This document shows positions 46,320-53,398 of a stretch of DNA of 64,000 nucleotides, in pieces. The stretch spans positions 186,001 to 250,000 of the forward strand of contig JBAZSD010000003.1 in NCBI GenBank assembly GCA_041662605.1, in the 5' to 3' direction. This DNA comes from Desulfomonilaceae bacterium (GTDB taxonomy: Bacteria > Desulfobacterota > Desulfomonilia > Desulfomonilales > Desulfomonilaceae). The notes beneath the pieces are model-generated. The model was not told the DNA's origin, did no database searches, and worked only from the letters and a program-made list of their open reading frames with translations. The translations under genes were made by a program, and so were the position numbers. Numbering within the stretch: the first letter of the stretch is position 1; the number at the start of each line of letters is the position of its first letter.

Positions 46320-46655
46320 ATGACCGAAAAATTTGTGACACATGAGGAGCTGGACAGATTCCGGCAGGAGGTTAACGCCTGCATGGCCGAAATGTTGAAG
46401 CTGGTCACCGAAAAAACGGCCACGGATTATGGGATAGATGAGCCGGAAATCGCGCCTCGCAAGGTTAAATCGAAGGCATTACAGGGAGCGAAGTTTGATT
46501 TGCGGGTCCGAGTGGACAAAAACCTGGCCGATATGCTGTTTGAACACGCGAAGCGGGACTACGGCGGGAACATAAGCCGGACCCTCGACGTGGTTTTGTG
46601 GAGATTCTATGGTCGGCCTCAGTTGTCGTGGGAAGGAAAACAGAATGAGGAATAA
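46320..46655 (+). CDS. Probable ribbon-helix-helix DNA-binding protein
   Basis: 111 residues, GGAGG ribosome site. The C-terminal FDLRVRVDKNLADMLFEHAKRDYGGNISRTLDVVLWRFYG has the strand-helix-helix shape of Arc/CopG-type proteins. The N-terminal half is a short helical region. The stop codon overlaps the next gene. A regulator of element genes is plausible. Confidence 0.6.
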   Translation: MTEKFVTHEELDRFRQEVNACMAEMLKLVTEKTATDYGIDEPEIAPRKVKSKALQGAKFDLRVRVDKNLADMLFEHAKRDYGGNISRTLDVVLWRFYGRPQLSWEGKQNEE

Positions 46656-47082
46656 ATTTGATCCTAAGGTTGAAGAGCGCCTCAAATCGCTTCAAATACG
46701 TTTAGGTTCGGGTGTCTTTAGGACAGCGGCCCAGGAGCGCATGGATGAGACCGTGGAACAGCTTCAGGGTGTATTAGATTCGTTGATTCGCCGGATTGAT
46801 CCTGACCGGATCGAATGCGAGAATGTATCTGACGTCCATAAATTATCGATCGCCGTTTCTGGGCTGTCTCGGGCCTCCACAGAGGCATCGAAGTTGAAAT
46901 TGGAATCTCAAAATCAATATCACCGGGCCATGCGGGAGTGGATTGAGCAGATGCGAGACGATCTTCGTGATGAACACCCCGAATTGGTCCTGAGGCTGCA
47001 AGAGATCGCCGCTGGAGCCGCTGAGAAGGTATCAAAGAAAAAACGGGTCGGAAGGCCCACAAAAAAAGGAGAGTCAAAATGA
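46645..47082 (+). CDS. Helical protein, unknown (DUF3486/TerS-like look)
   Basis: 145 residues from ATG 46645 (GGAAGG ribosome site), overlapping the previous gene by 11 nt. All-helical, with VSDVHKLSIAVSGLSRASTEASKLKLE and a basic tail (KKKRVGRPTKKGE, an AT-hook-like GRP core). The middle part recalls Mu gp27/DUF3486 or small-terminase proteins, but I cannot show it; no large terminase exists here. Confidence 0.45.
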   Translation: MRNKFDPKVEERLKSLQIRLGSGVFRTAAQERMDETVEQLQGVLDSLIRRIDPDRIECENVSDVHKLSIAVSGLSRASTEASKLKLESQNQYHRAMREWIEQMRDDLRDEHPELVLRLQEIAAGAAEKVSKKKRVGRPTKKGESK

Positions 47083-47411
47083 GCAACAGTGAAAACAGAC
47101 CATTTTCGGTAAACATCAGCATAACGACAGACAAGGACGACTACAAAAAAAATACCTATAAGCTTCAATTCCCGAGCCGGGATCACCAGTTAATCCTAGA
47201 CCTGCCTTTCAGTGAGGATGAATTTGAAGATGGCATGAAAGCCGCCCACGATATTACCTATTGTCTGTCTCACAACAAGGAACCAAACCCTGAGATGTCG
47301 CCTCTAACCCGCGCTTGCTTTGAGTCGGCTAATGTTATTGCCGAGGAAATTGAGCGGCGCTGTATACGAGATGGGGCCGCACGGGCGAAAAAACCAAGCG
47401 ACAATGCTTGA
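47079..47411 (+). CDS. Hypothetical protein
   Basis: 110 residues, ATG overlapping the previous stop by 4 nt, GGAG in the upstream gene. Begins MSNSENRPFSVNISITTDKDDYKKNTYKLQFPS (beta-rich), ends helical with two Cys. No family recognised. Confidence 0.6.
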   Translation: MSNSENRPFSVNISITTDKDDYKKNTYKLQFPSRDHQLILDLPFSEDEFEDGMKAAHDITYCLSHNKEPNPEMSPLTRACFESANVIAEEIERRCIRDGAARAKKPSDNA

Positions 47412-47458
47412 TCTGGCTTAAATAAGGCTGTTTGGTTTGTTTGGATCAGGAGGAGAAG

Positions 47459-47932
47459 ATGCAGTTTTCAGAGTTCATAGAGATGCGAGAGGATTTTTGG
47501 AACGATCCCGCCAATATTGAGATATTCGAGCGGTACAAGGAATTGTATGCGCTAACCGACTTTTTCATCATGTTCCACGCTACGCCGCACATGCAGGAGC
47601 ATTATGGCGGGAAGCTGGAATCATTGGGCCGATCCGTGGGCCTGGATTGGGTATTCGATCACGCCAAGACGCCACCGCAGTTCGTTCAATATCTGGATCT
47701 GCTTATAGACGGCGAGGGAGTGTTTTTGACGATGATCCCAGAAGGCGCTTTCAGCTTTCATCCTGACATTGCCAATGGTTCGTGGGGACTGGTTCATAAC
47801 ACCTGGGAGGAGGTTTTGGACGTTATCATAAACGATTATAAATCGTCCACCATGGAAGGCGGGCTACCATCGCTGCACTACAAACGCTTGATAAAGCTGT
47901 TACGGGCTATGGCCGAGAACGACACGGTTTGA
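47459..47932 (+). CDS. Hypothetical acidic protein
   Basis: 157 residues from ATG 47459, strong ribosome site AGGAGGAGA. Helical and aromatic (MREDFWNDPANIEIFERYKELYALTDFFIMFHATPHMQEHYGGKL). No signal, no membrane helix, no family recognised. Confidence 0.65.
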   Translation: MQFSEFIEMREDFWNDPANIEIFERYKELYALTDFFIMFHATPHMQEHYGGKLESLGRSVGLDWVFDHAKTPPQFVQYLDLLIDGEGVFLTMIPEGAFSFHPDIANGSWGLVHNTWEEVLDVIINDYKSSTMEGGLPSLHYKRLIKLLRAMAENDTV

Positions 47933-47953
47933 CTCACCCCGTTTTTTGGGTAT

Positions 47954-47970
47954 TATAAGTTTTACTTATA
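47954..47970. promoter_or_regulatory. Palindrome TATAAGT-TTT-ACTTATA
   Basis: Perfect 7-bp inverted arms with a 3-bp centre, 18 bp upstream of the next start codon. Possible operator or a promoter -10 region; partner protein unknown. Confidence 0.4.
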
Positions 47971-47987
47971 CTTGTGGAGGGTGAGAT

Positions 47988-48194
47988 TTGAGTAATATTC
48001 AGGGCTATGTGGTGGAAATACAGCACGCCGAAAACTATTCAAAGTTGTCTGCGAAGACATTTTCGGATGTTCGGAAGATTCTCAAAAATCCGAGTTACCA
48101 GGGCGACGGACGATTGAGCGTTGTCCGGGCCCGGGACCAATTCGAGATATTCAGCGGGTCCGTCCAAAAGGCCCGAGTTCAGTTCGGGTTATAA
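47988..48194 (+). CDS. Small hypothetical protein
   Basis: 68 residues from TTG 47988 with GGAGGG ribosome site. MSNIQGYVVEIQHAENYSKLSAKTFSDVRKILKNPSYQGDGRLSVVRA. No family recognised; the next gene starts 8 bp later. Confidence 0.5.
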   Translation: MSNIQGYVVEIQHAENYSKLSAKTFSDVRKILKNPSYQGDGRLSVVRARDQFEIFSGSVQKARVQFGL

Positions 48195-48201
48195 GGAGGC
48201 C

Positions 48202-48399
48202 ATGATTAGCACACTAGATTGCTTCTATTATGTTGTTGTCTTCCTGATCGTTATCAATATCGCATACGCTATCTGGAAGGATTACATGCACCGGGAATGT
48301 CCGTTTTGCAAGGCGAAGATTCCCAAGGCGGCTAGTGTTTGCTCTCATTGTTCACGGGATGTTCCAGTGATAGAAACCGGCTGGCTAGGACGTCCCTAG
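48202..48399 (+). CDS. Small membrane zinc-ribbon protein
   Basis: 65 residues from ATG 48202 (AAGGAGG ribosome site). One membrane helix (CFYYVVVFLIVINIAYAIW) followed by a CPFC...CSHC zinc ribbon (residues 33-50). Orientation would put the ribbon on one face of the membrane. No family recognised. Confidence 0.6.
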   Translation: MISTLDCFYYVVVFLIVINIAYAIWKDYMHRECPFCKAKIPKAASVCSHCSRDVPVIETGWLGRP

Positions 48400-48483
48400 C
48401 GCCGACACAGCGAAGATAATGGATTCAACGTGGTTTACATCGCTTCGGGATAAAATCTCTCAAATCGCGCGAGAGGAGATATC

Positions 48484-48975
48484 TTATTTCGGCTGTGCTT
48501 TCTTTCTCTTTGGCTTCTCCTCAATTTTAAACGTCGGGACTTCTAAAAGAGGGAGCAACAAAGGTTTGAATCCGCACCTAGAGGAAAGACCAAACGCGTG
48601 CTCTCTAAGATACGGAAATAAAATCAAAGGAGCCCCCTTCTTTGCCCAATCAGGAACGTGCTCAGGAGAAAATCGAGATTCATCAACTTCGAAGATCCCT
48701 ATCAGCTCGATCCTCATGGTATAAGGAACCTCTGATTTGTCTTTCTCGACTCCCAATTTAAGACCTATTGAGACCATGATCCTTTTTGTTTTGCTATCAT
48801 ATGGTGAGCTAGAGGTTCTTATGTCGCAACTATCTGGATCTGCCGTGACATTGACGTCTGGCGGTATATTGGATTGTATAAAGAGTTCTCTTACCCCAAA
48901 TTTGATTAGTTGAATGGGGTGAGACTTAAATTTTGCACTGTTTTGTGAGGTCTTGGATTTCATTTTTATCCACAT
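48484..48975 (-). CDS. SecB-like chaperone, component of toxin-antitoxin-chaperone module
   Basis: 163 residues. The beta-sheet core ends with LIGIFEVDESRFSPEHVPDWAKKGAPLILFPYLREHAFGLSSRCGFKPLLLPLLEVPTF, the SecB hallmark (xILFPYxRE..........GF..L.L....F), at residues 91-149. The basic tail KIEEKPKRKKAQPK is extra. Its ATG follows the TAA of the middle gene with no spacer, so it is translationally coupled. Stand-alone SecB is a secretion chaperone, but in TAC systems a SecB-like protein stabilises the antitoxin. Third gene of a minus-strand operon whose first gene encodes an ADP-ribosyltransferase-like protein. Confidence 0.8.
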   Translation of the reverse strand: MWIKMKSKTSQNSAKFKSHPIQLIKFGVRELFIQSNIPPDVNVTADPDSCDIRTSSSPYDSKTKRIMVSIGLKLGVEKDKSEVPYTMRIELIGIFEVDESRFSPEHVPDWAKKGAPLILFPYLREHAFGLSSRCGFKPLLLPLLEVPTFKIEEKPKRKKAQPK

Positions 48976-49332
48976 TTAAGCGGCAAGTTTATACTGAATT
49001 TGGCCATCTTCGGTGATAAGTTTCCTGACATCAGAGCAAACCACAACTGAAGGAATCTCGTCAACACGGCCATAGAATTTTGCGTCGTCGAAAGTAATAA
49101 GCCGTGTAGAAATAGGGACATTCTCCGTCGAGTCAGCCGCTGAGACCAAAAGCCACGCTGAGGATTCATCTAATGATTCATCCTCGATATCGAGGTAATC
49201 AAAAACTGGGTCTTCAATACTATTATAGAATTCAAATTTAGTTCTGTCTAGGAAGCGTTGAAACTCATCTTCGTTCATGTTGTTGATATAGTCTCTTACG
49301 TTTTTTTCCCATTCAGGGTCCAGATTACTCAT
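48976..49332 (-). CDS. Unknown acidic protein, candidate antitoxin of the TAC module
   Basis: 118 residues, AGGAG ribosome site just before ATG 49332. The N-terminus is helical and acidic (MSNLDPEWEKNVRDYINNMNEDEFQRFLDRTKFEFY); the C-terminal end VRKLITEDGQIQYKLAA is short and hydrophobic, the kind of tail through which chaperone-addicted antitoxins bind SecB. It sits between the toxin-like gene (13-bp gap) and the SecB-like gene (0-bp gap). I recognise no domain; the antitoxin role is from position and size. Confidence 0.6.
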   Translation of the reverse strand: MSNLDPEWEKNVRDYINNMNEDEFQRFLDRTKFEFYNSIEDPVFDYLDIEDESLDESSAWLLVSAADSTENVPISTRLITFDDAKFYGRVDEIPSVVVCSDVRKLITEDGQIQYKLAA

Positions 49333-49345
49333 ATCGTTACTCCTG

Positions 49346-49873
49346 CTATATTATCCCGCTTTCAGCTAGGGAGATTCTCAATATATTTTCGGCATTCCTC
49401 ACACAGATCACCAAACGAACCTTTTCATAGATTCCCGAACCCTCCTCCACAACTTGCGGATCAGGAGGTACATAAATGCATCGTACTGTATCTGCCCCAA
49501 ATTCCTCGGCGTACGAATTGATTACCCAACGGAGTTTGATTTTTTTGTCTTTAAATCGTTCCACTAAGACACTTCTCCAAAATTTTATTTTGTCACGATT
49601 TTCCTGGGCAATAAGATCCAAACATCTACCAAGTTGGACTGTCGCCTGTAAGACCCCATATCTACCAGACCCCTTAGATTTTTTTTTTGCCCACCATACG
49701 GCTAGGTCTATAGCGGTTTCATAAAAATAAACACCAGTTCCTAAATGCGTATCAAGGTCATCGCTGGGCACGAACTTGTTGTTAGAAATGATTTTCTGAG
49801 CATTGTGGAATACGGTCCCATGATAGGCATCCGGGATTACCTTGTCGATATGCTCTATTCTGTTTTTAACCAT
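49346..49873 (-). CDS. ADP-ribosyltransferase-fold protein, candidate toxin (CmdT-like)
   Basis: 175 residues. AYHGTVFHNAQKIISNNKFVPSDDL (His18-Gly-Thr) and HLGTGVYFYETAIDLAVWWAKK (Gly-x-Gly-Val-Tyr-Phe at 45-50, then A..WA) are the PARP/ART-fold NAD-binding motifs, 'HG(T/S)...GxGvYf...A..wA'. A Glu-rich strand near the end (VVEEGSGIYEKVRLVI) could supply the catalytic Glu. It is first in the order toxin - small protein - SecB-like, as in the phage-defence system CmdTAC, whose CmdT ADP-ribosylates mRNA. Substrate here is unknown. Confidence 0.7.
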   Translation of the reverse strand: MVKNRIEHIDKVIPDAYHGTVFHNAQKIISNNKFVPSDDLDTHLGTGVYFYETAIDLAVWWAKKKSKGSGRYGVLQATVQLGRCLDLIAQENRDKIKFWRSVLVERFKDKKIKLRWVINSYAEEFGADTVRCIYVPPDPQVVEEGSGIYEKVRLVICVRNAENILRISLAESGII

Positions 49874-50313
49874 TTGCCCAACGTCAAGCGGTGATTGCCG
49901 TTTTAGATGCTTCTGCCATGATTGGCATCCCTATCTTCCGTAAGGGATACATCGTGCCAAACGAAATTGCAACCCAAAACGCAAGTGAATATAAACAAAT
50001 AACCATAAAACCGCGTCCTGTTCCTGAGAACTCGGCTTACGGCGAAACCTAAATGTCTAGTTGTTTATCAACTGTACCCGCAGTATAGAGGCATGTCTAC
50101 AAGCATGTCAATCTATTGATTTAGGGAAGTGTTCCAGCACACTCAAGCATCTGGCAATGTTTCCCCACACCCGATTGCCTCTAGTCCTAGAAACTATAAC
50201 TTACATCTTTGTCAAATTTCGCTTGACAGATTATTTCGTGATTGCGCTAGTTTAGGCTTGACAAACTATTTTTTCGAGGTAAGTAGGTATACCAGAATAC
50301 AGGAGGTTCGCGA
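49874..50313. other. Divergent regulatory region between the TAC-like operon and the capsid cluster
   Basis: 440 bp between divergent transcription units. It should hold the promoter of the toxin operon (left) and that of the capsid cluster (right). No gene is supported, only short frames without family resemblance. Confidence 0.45.
50221..50263 (+). promoter_or_regulatory. Duplicated GCTTGACA promoter/operator motif
   Basis: GCTTGACAGATTATTTCG at 50221 and GCTTGACAAACTATTTTTTC at 50256, a direct repeat 35 bp apart, each with a perfect -35-like TTGACA. The -10 boxes are weak (CTAGTT; TAGGTATAC), which fits an activator-dependent promoter of the capsid cluster. GGAGG precedes ATG 50314. Confidence 0.45.
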
Positions 50314-50538
50314 ATGAGCCGGTCGAAAACGATAACGAAATTTGGAATACCCCAGGTTAACGCCAAGGAGAGGGTTTTGATACCATTTCATACGGATCGC
50401 TCATTGCGGGATCGAATCAGACAGGCGGCCCTTGAGAGCGGATTGACGCAGCGGGAAATCATTGAAACTGGCTGTAAGAAACAACTGCAAGAACTCGAAG
50501 AACAGATCAAGTCAGGCAAACAGCCTGATTATATATAG
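50314..50538 (+). CDS. Small protein with RHH-like look
   Basis: 74 residues, GGAGG ribosome site. ERVLIPFHTDRSLRDRIRQAALESGLTQREIIETGCKKQLQELEEQIK looks like a ribbon-helix-helix DNA-binding protein. It starts the capsid cluster; the capsid ATG follows the stop by 4 bp. A regulator of the capsid gene or a head-assembly accessory is possible. Confidence 0.5.
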   Translation: MSRSKTITKFGIPQVNAKERVLIPFHTDRSLRDRIRQAALESGLTQREIIETGCKKQLQELEEQIKSGKQPDYI

Positions 50539-50542
50539 GAAT

Positions 50543-51781
50543 ATGAACATGAGCATGAAAAGCGAAATGTCGATGTTTGGCGTGCCTCACAAACGAGGAT
50601 ACGGAAGTCTATTGACCAATTCCAAGGACTATAAGGTTCGCTATGCAGGAAAGATCAGTAACGCCGAACTTAAAACCCGGGTCAAGACGGACTTAATAAC
50701 CCCCTACCACAATGTCGTTCAGCCCGACAATGGCATTGGGTCCATGACCATGTTTGAAGAATTCATCCAAACGAGACCAGACGGCGGCCAGATTTTCCTT
50801 TCTCAAAAGGGCGAGCCGTTGACCTGGGCGGATCTGCTTGAAGCGGCGGGTATTGATCCCATTCGAGAGTCGTTTAATAGCCTTGCGGCGCTTTCTGATG
50901 ATTTCAGGTATCTGTTCGGGCCGCTGGTTTCGGATATTTTTACAAAGGGTTTCAGCCAGACGCCAGCCGGATCGCCTCCTCTTTGGCAACAGTTGTGTTT
51001 CCAAGTAGGAGTTCCGAGCCAGTTTCCCGCTATCCGCAAAGCATGGTTCACATTCCAAGGTCAACCGATAGCGACTGCCGAGGGTGAAAACTTTCCCGAA
51101 TCTCGAATAAGCCAAGGGACTGAGGAGATCCGATTCAGCAAATTCGGGACTTTAGTCAGGTTGACCGAAGAATATATCAAGGCTAACCCATTGGCGATCA
51201 CCGAAAGCTGGCTTACTGAAATGGGCCGTGTTTATCAGGCGCTTGAAGATGGTCGTGCGGTTGACTGCCTCGCTGCTGGCGATCTTTCGACCGGAGCGAA
51301 CGCTGCGCCAGTTATCGGTGTTTCGGACCCGACAGTTGGTATTGATTATGTGGATCTGGTTCGCTGTTGGATTAAAGGGCAAGCGATCGGAGAGCGTTAC
51401 TTCACTATCGTGGCTGGCGAAGAAATGAGCAACAAATTGGCGGCTATTGATGAGTTTAAGGAACGTCAGGTCGGAACTTCCCAGGTTGCGTTAGTGAATC
51501 GACCGGAGCCGAGTCAAGTCGAACGCTACGTCAGCCCACACGTTCCAGACAACCAGCTTATAGTGGTTGACACGAGCCATGCGTTGAGACAGAGGAATTT
51601 TATTCCAATTACGGTTGATCGGACGTTCAGACCCGAATCCTGGGAAAGAGGCATTGTTATTGGATACCAGAGCGGGTATGAGCGAGTCGCAGACAAGGCC
51701 GTTGTCATTATAGACGAAACGAAAGCATACGCTGATTATCAGTTTCCAAGCTGGTTTGTCGTTGGCGGATATAGGCAATAA
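50543..51781 (+). CDS. HK97-fold-like major capsid protein
   Basis: 412 residues from ATG 50543. The C-terminal 280 residues look like a tailed-phage major capsid: a spine-helix segment (ITESWLTEMGRVYQALEDGRAVDCLAAGD), A-domain strand/helix FTIVAGEEMSNKLAAIDEFKERQ and end LIVVDTSHALRQRNFIPITVDRTFRPESWERGIVIGYQSGYERVADKAVVIIDE. The N-terminal 120 residues are less typical and could be an N-arm or delta domain. No prohead protease, portal or terminase gene occurs nearby, so this is a lone structural gene. An encapsulin is less likely: no cargo gene is adjacent and no encapsulin signature is seen. Call rests on overall pattern, not on a search. Confidence 0.65.
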   Translation: MNMSMKSEMSMFGVPHKRGYGSLLTNSKDYKVRYAGKISNAELKTRVKTDLITPYHNVVQPDNGIGSMTMFEEFIQTRPDGGQIFLSQKGEPLTWADLLEAAGIDPIRESFNSLAALSDDFRYLFGPLVSDIFTKGFSQTPAGSPPLWQQLCFQVGVPSQFPAIRKAWFTFQGQPIATAEGENFPESRISQGTEEIRFSKFGTLVRLTEEYIKANPLAITESWLTEMGRVYQALEDGRAVDCLAAGDLSTGANAAPVIGVSDPTVGIDYVDLVRCWIKGQAIGERYFTIVAGEEMSNKLAAIDEFKERQVGTSQVALVNRPEPSQVERYVSPHVPDNQLIVVDTSHALRQRNFIPITVDRTFRPESWERGIVIGYQSGYERVADKAVVIIDETKAYADYQFPSWFVVGGYRQ

Positions 51782-52179
51782 TGGCTTCTGACGTAAAAAC
51801 GCTACTGGAAATTACGAAACAGCTTCGAGCCTTCAAGCACAAAGCAGCCGTTAGCATGAACGCCGCATGGCGTACGACCAGAAATTGCCAGGTTTCGTTG
51901 AAAGGCATAGAAGCGACAGGTCAATCAAGCCCGCAGGAAATGGAGATTTTGGAAAAGGCGATTCTGGCCCAGGTTTGTCAGTTTCTAAACGTCAATTACC
52001 GCCTATCCCGGCGGCTTAAAGCGTTAACCAGAGATCCTATGTTTCTGAAACTGGCGGCAAAGCATGGACTCGGAAAAGTTGATCGAGGGAATCTCCGCTG
52101 GTTTGATACGCCGCTTGATTTGATCGACGCCGCTGACAATTTTGTCACCGATAACCAAAAGGAACATGAGAATGAATAA
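51781..52179 (+). CDS. Helical protein downstream of the capsid gene
   Basis: 132 residues, ATG overlapping the capsid stop (TAATG). All-helical and basic at the start (LLEITKQLRAFKHKAAVSMNAAWRTTRNCQ). A head accessory role is suggested only by coupling to the capsid gene. No family recognised. Confidence 0.6.
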   Translation: MASDVKTLLEITKQLRAFKHKAAVSMNAAWRTTRNCQVSLKGIEATGQSSPQEMEILEKAILAQVCQFLNVNYRLSRRLKALTRDPMFLKLAAKHGLGKVDRGNLRWFDTPLDLIDAADNFVTDNQKEHENE

Positions 52180-52492
52180 AACCGATGAATTTATAGAGTG
52201 CTGCCGTGAACTACAAGTTCAGGTTGAATCACTCAGAAATATAATCGCCTCCCGATCGCAAGAACTGCAAAAATTAAACGCTCAAGCCATAAGCGACGAC
52301 AAACTTGTAATAGAGGGCGCCCAGGCGCTCTCTAACTTGATTGGAAAATCTGAAAAGCAAAATCTAGCGAAATTCTCGCAACACCAAATGAGTGTAATGA
52401 AACGTTTTTTAGAATTGGCGTCTCGGCCATCGTTTTCGTCCCTACGGGCTGTTCCGCCCCTTTCCGGCCAGGAACAATCGGCCGCGGGATAG
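52172..52492 (+). CDS. Coiled-coil hypothetical protein
   Basis: 106 residues from ATG 52172 (AAGGAAC ribosome site), overlapping the previous gene by 8 nt. Coiled coil in VQVESLRNIIASRSQELQKLNAQA. The C-terminal end is Pro/Ser-rich. Could be a scaffold-like protein; no family. Confidence 0.55.
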   Translation: MNKTDEFIECCRELQVQVESLRNIIASRSQELQKLNAQAISDDKLVIEGAQALSNLIGKSEKQNLAKFSQHQMSVMKRFLELASRPSFSSLRAVPPLSGQEQSAAG

Positions 52493-52626
52493 CGGCTTGA
52501 AAGACCGAAAGCCGAAACGTAAATGTATCATTTCGCAGATTATAATGAGCGCCCCAAATACGGTTTGGTATGGGAAGGGCATTATTCGCATAATAGCGCA
52601 GCAGAAGGTGGTTGAAGAGCAGGAAA

Positions 52627-53004
52627 ATGGCTAAACATAGGCCAAAAAAATTCGGGCAGCGGATACTACCCCACCAGCCCCCATCGGCTGAAGAGGCGAT
52701 TTCCTTGATGAAACAAGCGTTCCAGGCGGGCTCAAAGGCGCTGTTGGAGATCACCGAGGCTCTGGATAACCCCGAACCTGGGGCCGAGATCGACGAACTA
52801 AGGCGCATGTACCGCCGCACGGTGGCCGAACTCCAGCTTGAAATTGACGATTTTCAGGTGTTTTGGGAACAGCTAAGGGCTCATGCCCCGGACATGCAGG
52901 CAGATCCGGCTCTACTCGAATTGCACAAGCTCGTCGAACAACAGCGCAGTATAATCGCGGAACAGGAATTTGCTCTGGATCGCTGTCTTGGCGGAATTTG
53001 TTGA
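52627..53004 (+). CDS. Coiled-coil hypothetical protein
   Basis: 125 residues from ATG 52627 (GAGCAGGA ribosome site). Basic N-terminus (MAKHRPKKFGQRIL), then long helices (IDELRRMYRRTVAELQLEIDDFQVFWEQLR; ELHKLVEQQRSIIAEQEFALD). Last gene of the capsid cluster before a strong terminator. No family. Confidence 0.6.
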   Translation: MAKHRPKKFGQRILPHQPPSAEEAISLMKQAFQAGSKALLEITEALDNPEPGAEIDELRRMYRRTVAELQLEIDDFQVFWEQLRAHAPDMQADPALLELHKLVEQQRSIIAEQEFALDRCLGGIC

Positions 53005-53066
53005 GGAAATGGAATAGAAGCGAATTTATCAGCTCCATAACGGAGCGTGTTTTAGTCCTAGTGCCA

Positions 53067-53102
53067 GGCGCTGGTCGGTACCTCTTAGCCATAGCCAGCG
53101 CC
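53067..53102 (+). ncRNA. Stable hairpin, possible structured RNA
   Basis: Stem GGCGCTGG (53067-53074) with CCAGCGCC (53095-53102), 20-nt loop, in the 3' region of the capsid cluster and 45 bp before the terminator stem. Could be the 5' domain of a small RNA ending at the terminator; speculative. Confidence 0.3.
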
Positions 53103-53146
53103 ACAAAAAGTCTCTGAGGGGAACAGTCCTAATGTTCCTTCTGACA

Positions 53147-53200
53147 AGCGCCGATTTTGTGGCCCTTCTCCTGGCCCGTCGTAGATCGGCGCTATTTTTT
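53147..53200 (+). terminator. Rho-independent terminator after the capsid cluster
   Basis: Stem AGCGCCGAT (53147-53155) with ATCGGCGCT (53185-53193), followed by ATTTTTTT. The loop is 29 nt. This ends the plus-strand capsid transcript. Confidence 0.75.
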
Positions 53201-53365
53201 TGCCTGAAATCCGAACGTACGCGTACTCCCTCCCCTAGTAATTTCAAGACGATACGCACAATCGGCGAAAAACAGGCACGAAATAATATTAGGTAGTTAA
53301 ATTAGCAGGTTAATTAATATTGAACACAATAGAAAGAAAAAGTATTAAACATATTGATTATAGTA

Positions 53366-53394
53366 TTGACAAACACATAGCATGTGATAGCATG
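53366..53394 (+). promoter_or_regulatory. Promoter with direct-repeat operator
   Basis: TTGACA at 53366-53371 and a TAGCAT -10-like box at 53388. A direct repeat ATAGCATG at 53376-53383 and 53387-53394 (11-bp spacing, one helical turn) overlaps the promoter. Regulator unknown; the XRE protein at 54095 is a candidate. Confidence 0.5.
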
Positions 53395-53398
53395 AGTT

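Noticed and set aside
48421..48724. Plus-strand ORF opposite the SecB-like gene
   Set aside because: Shadow of the minus-strand gene; the minus-strand frame has clear SecB motifs and coupled neighbours.
50543..51781. Encapsulin nanocompartment
   Set aside because: No cargo gene with a targeting peptide is adjacent, and it lies in an element with primase and integrase; I keep it only as an alternative.
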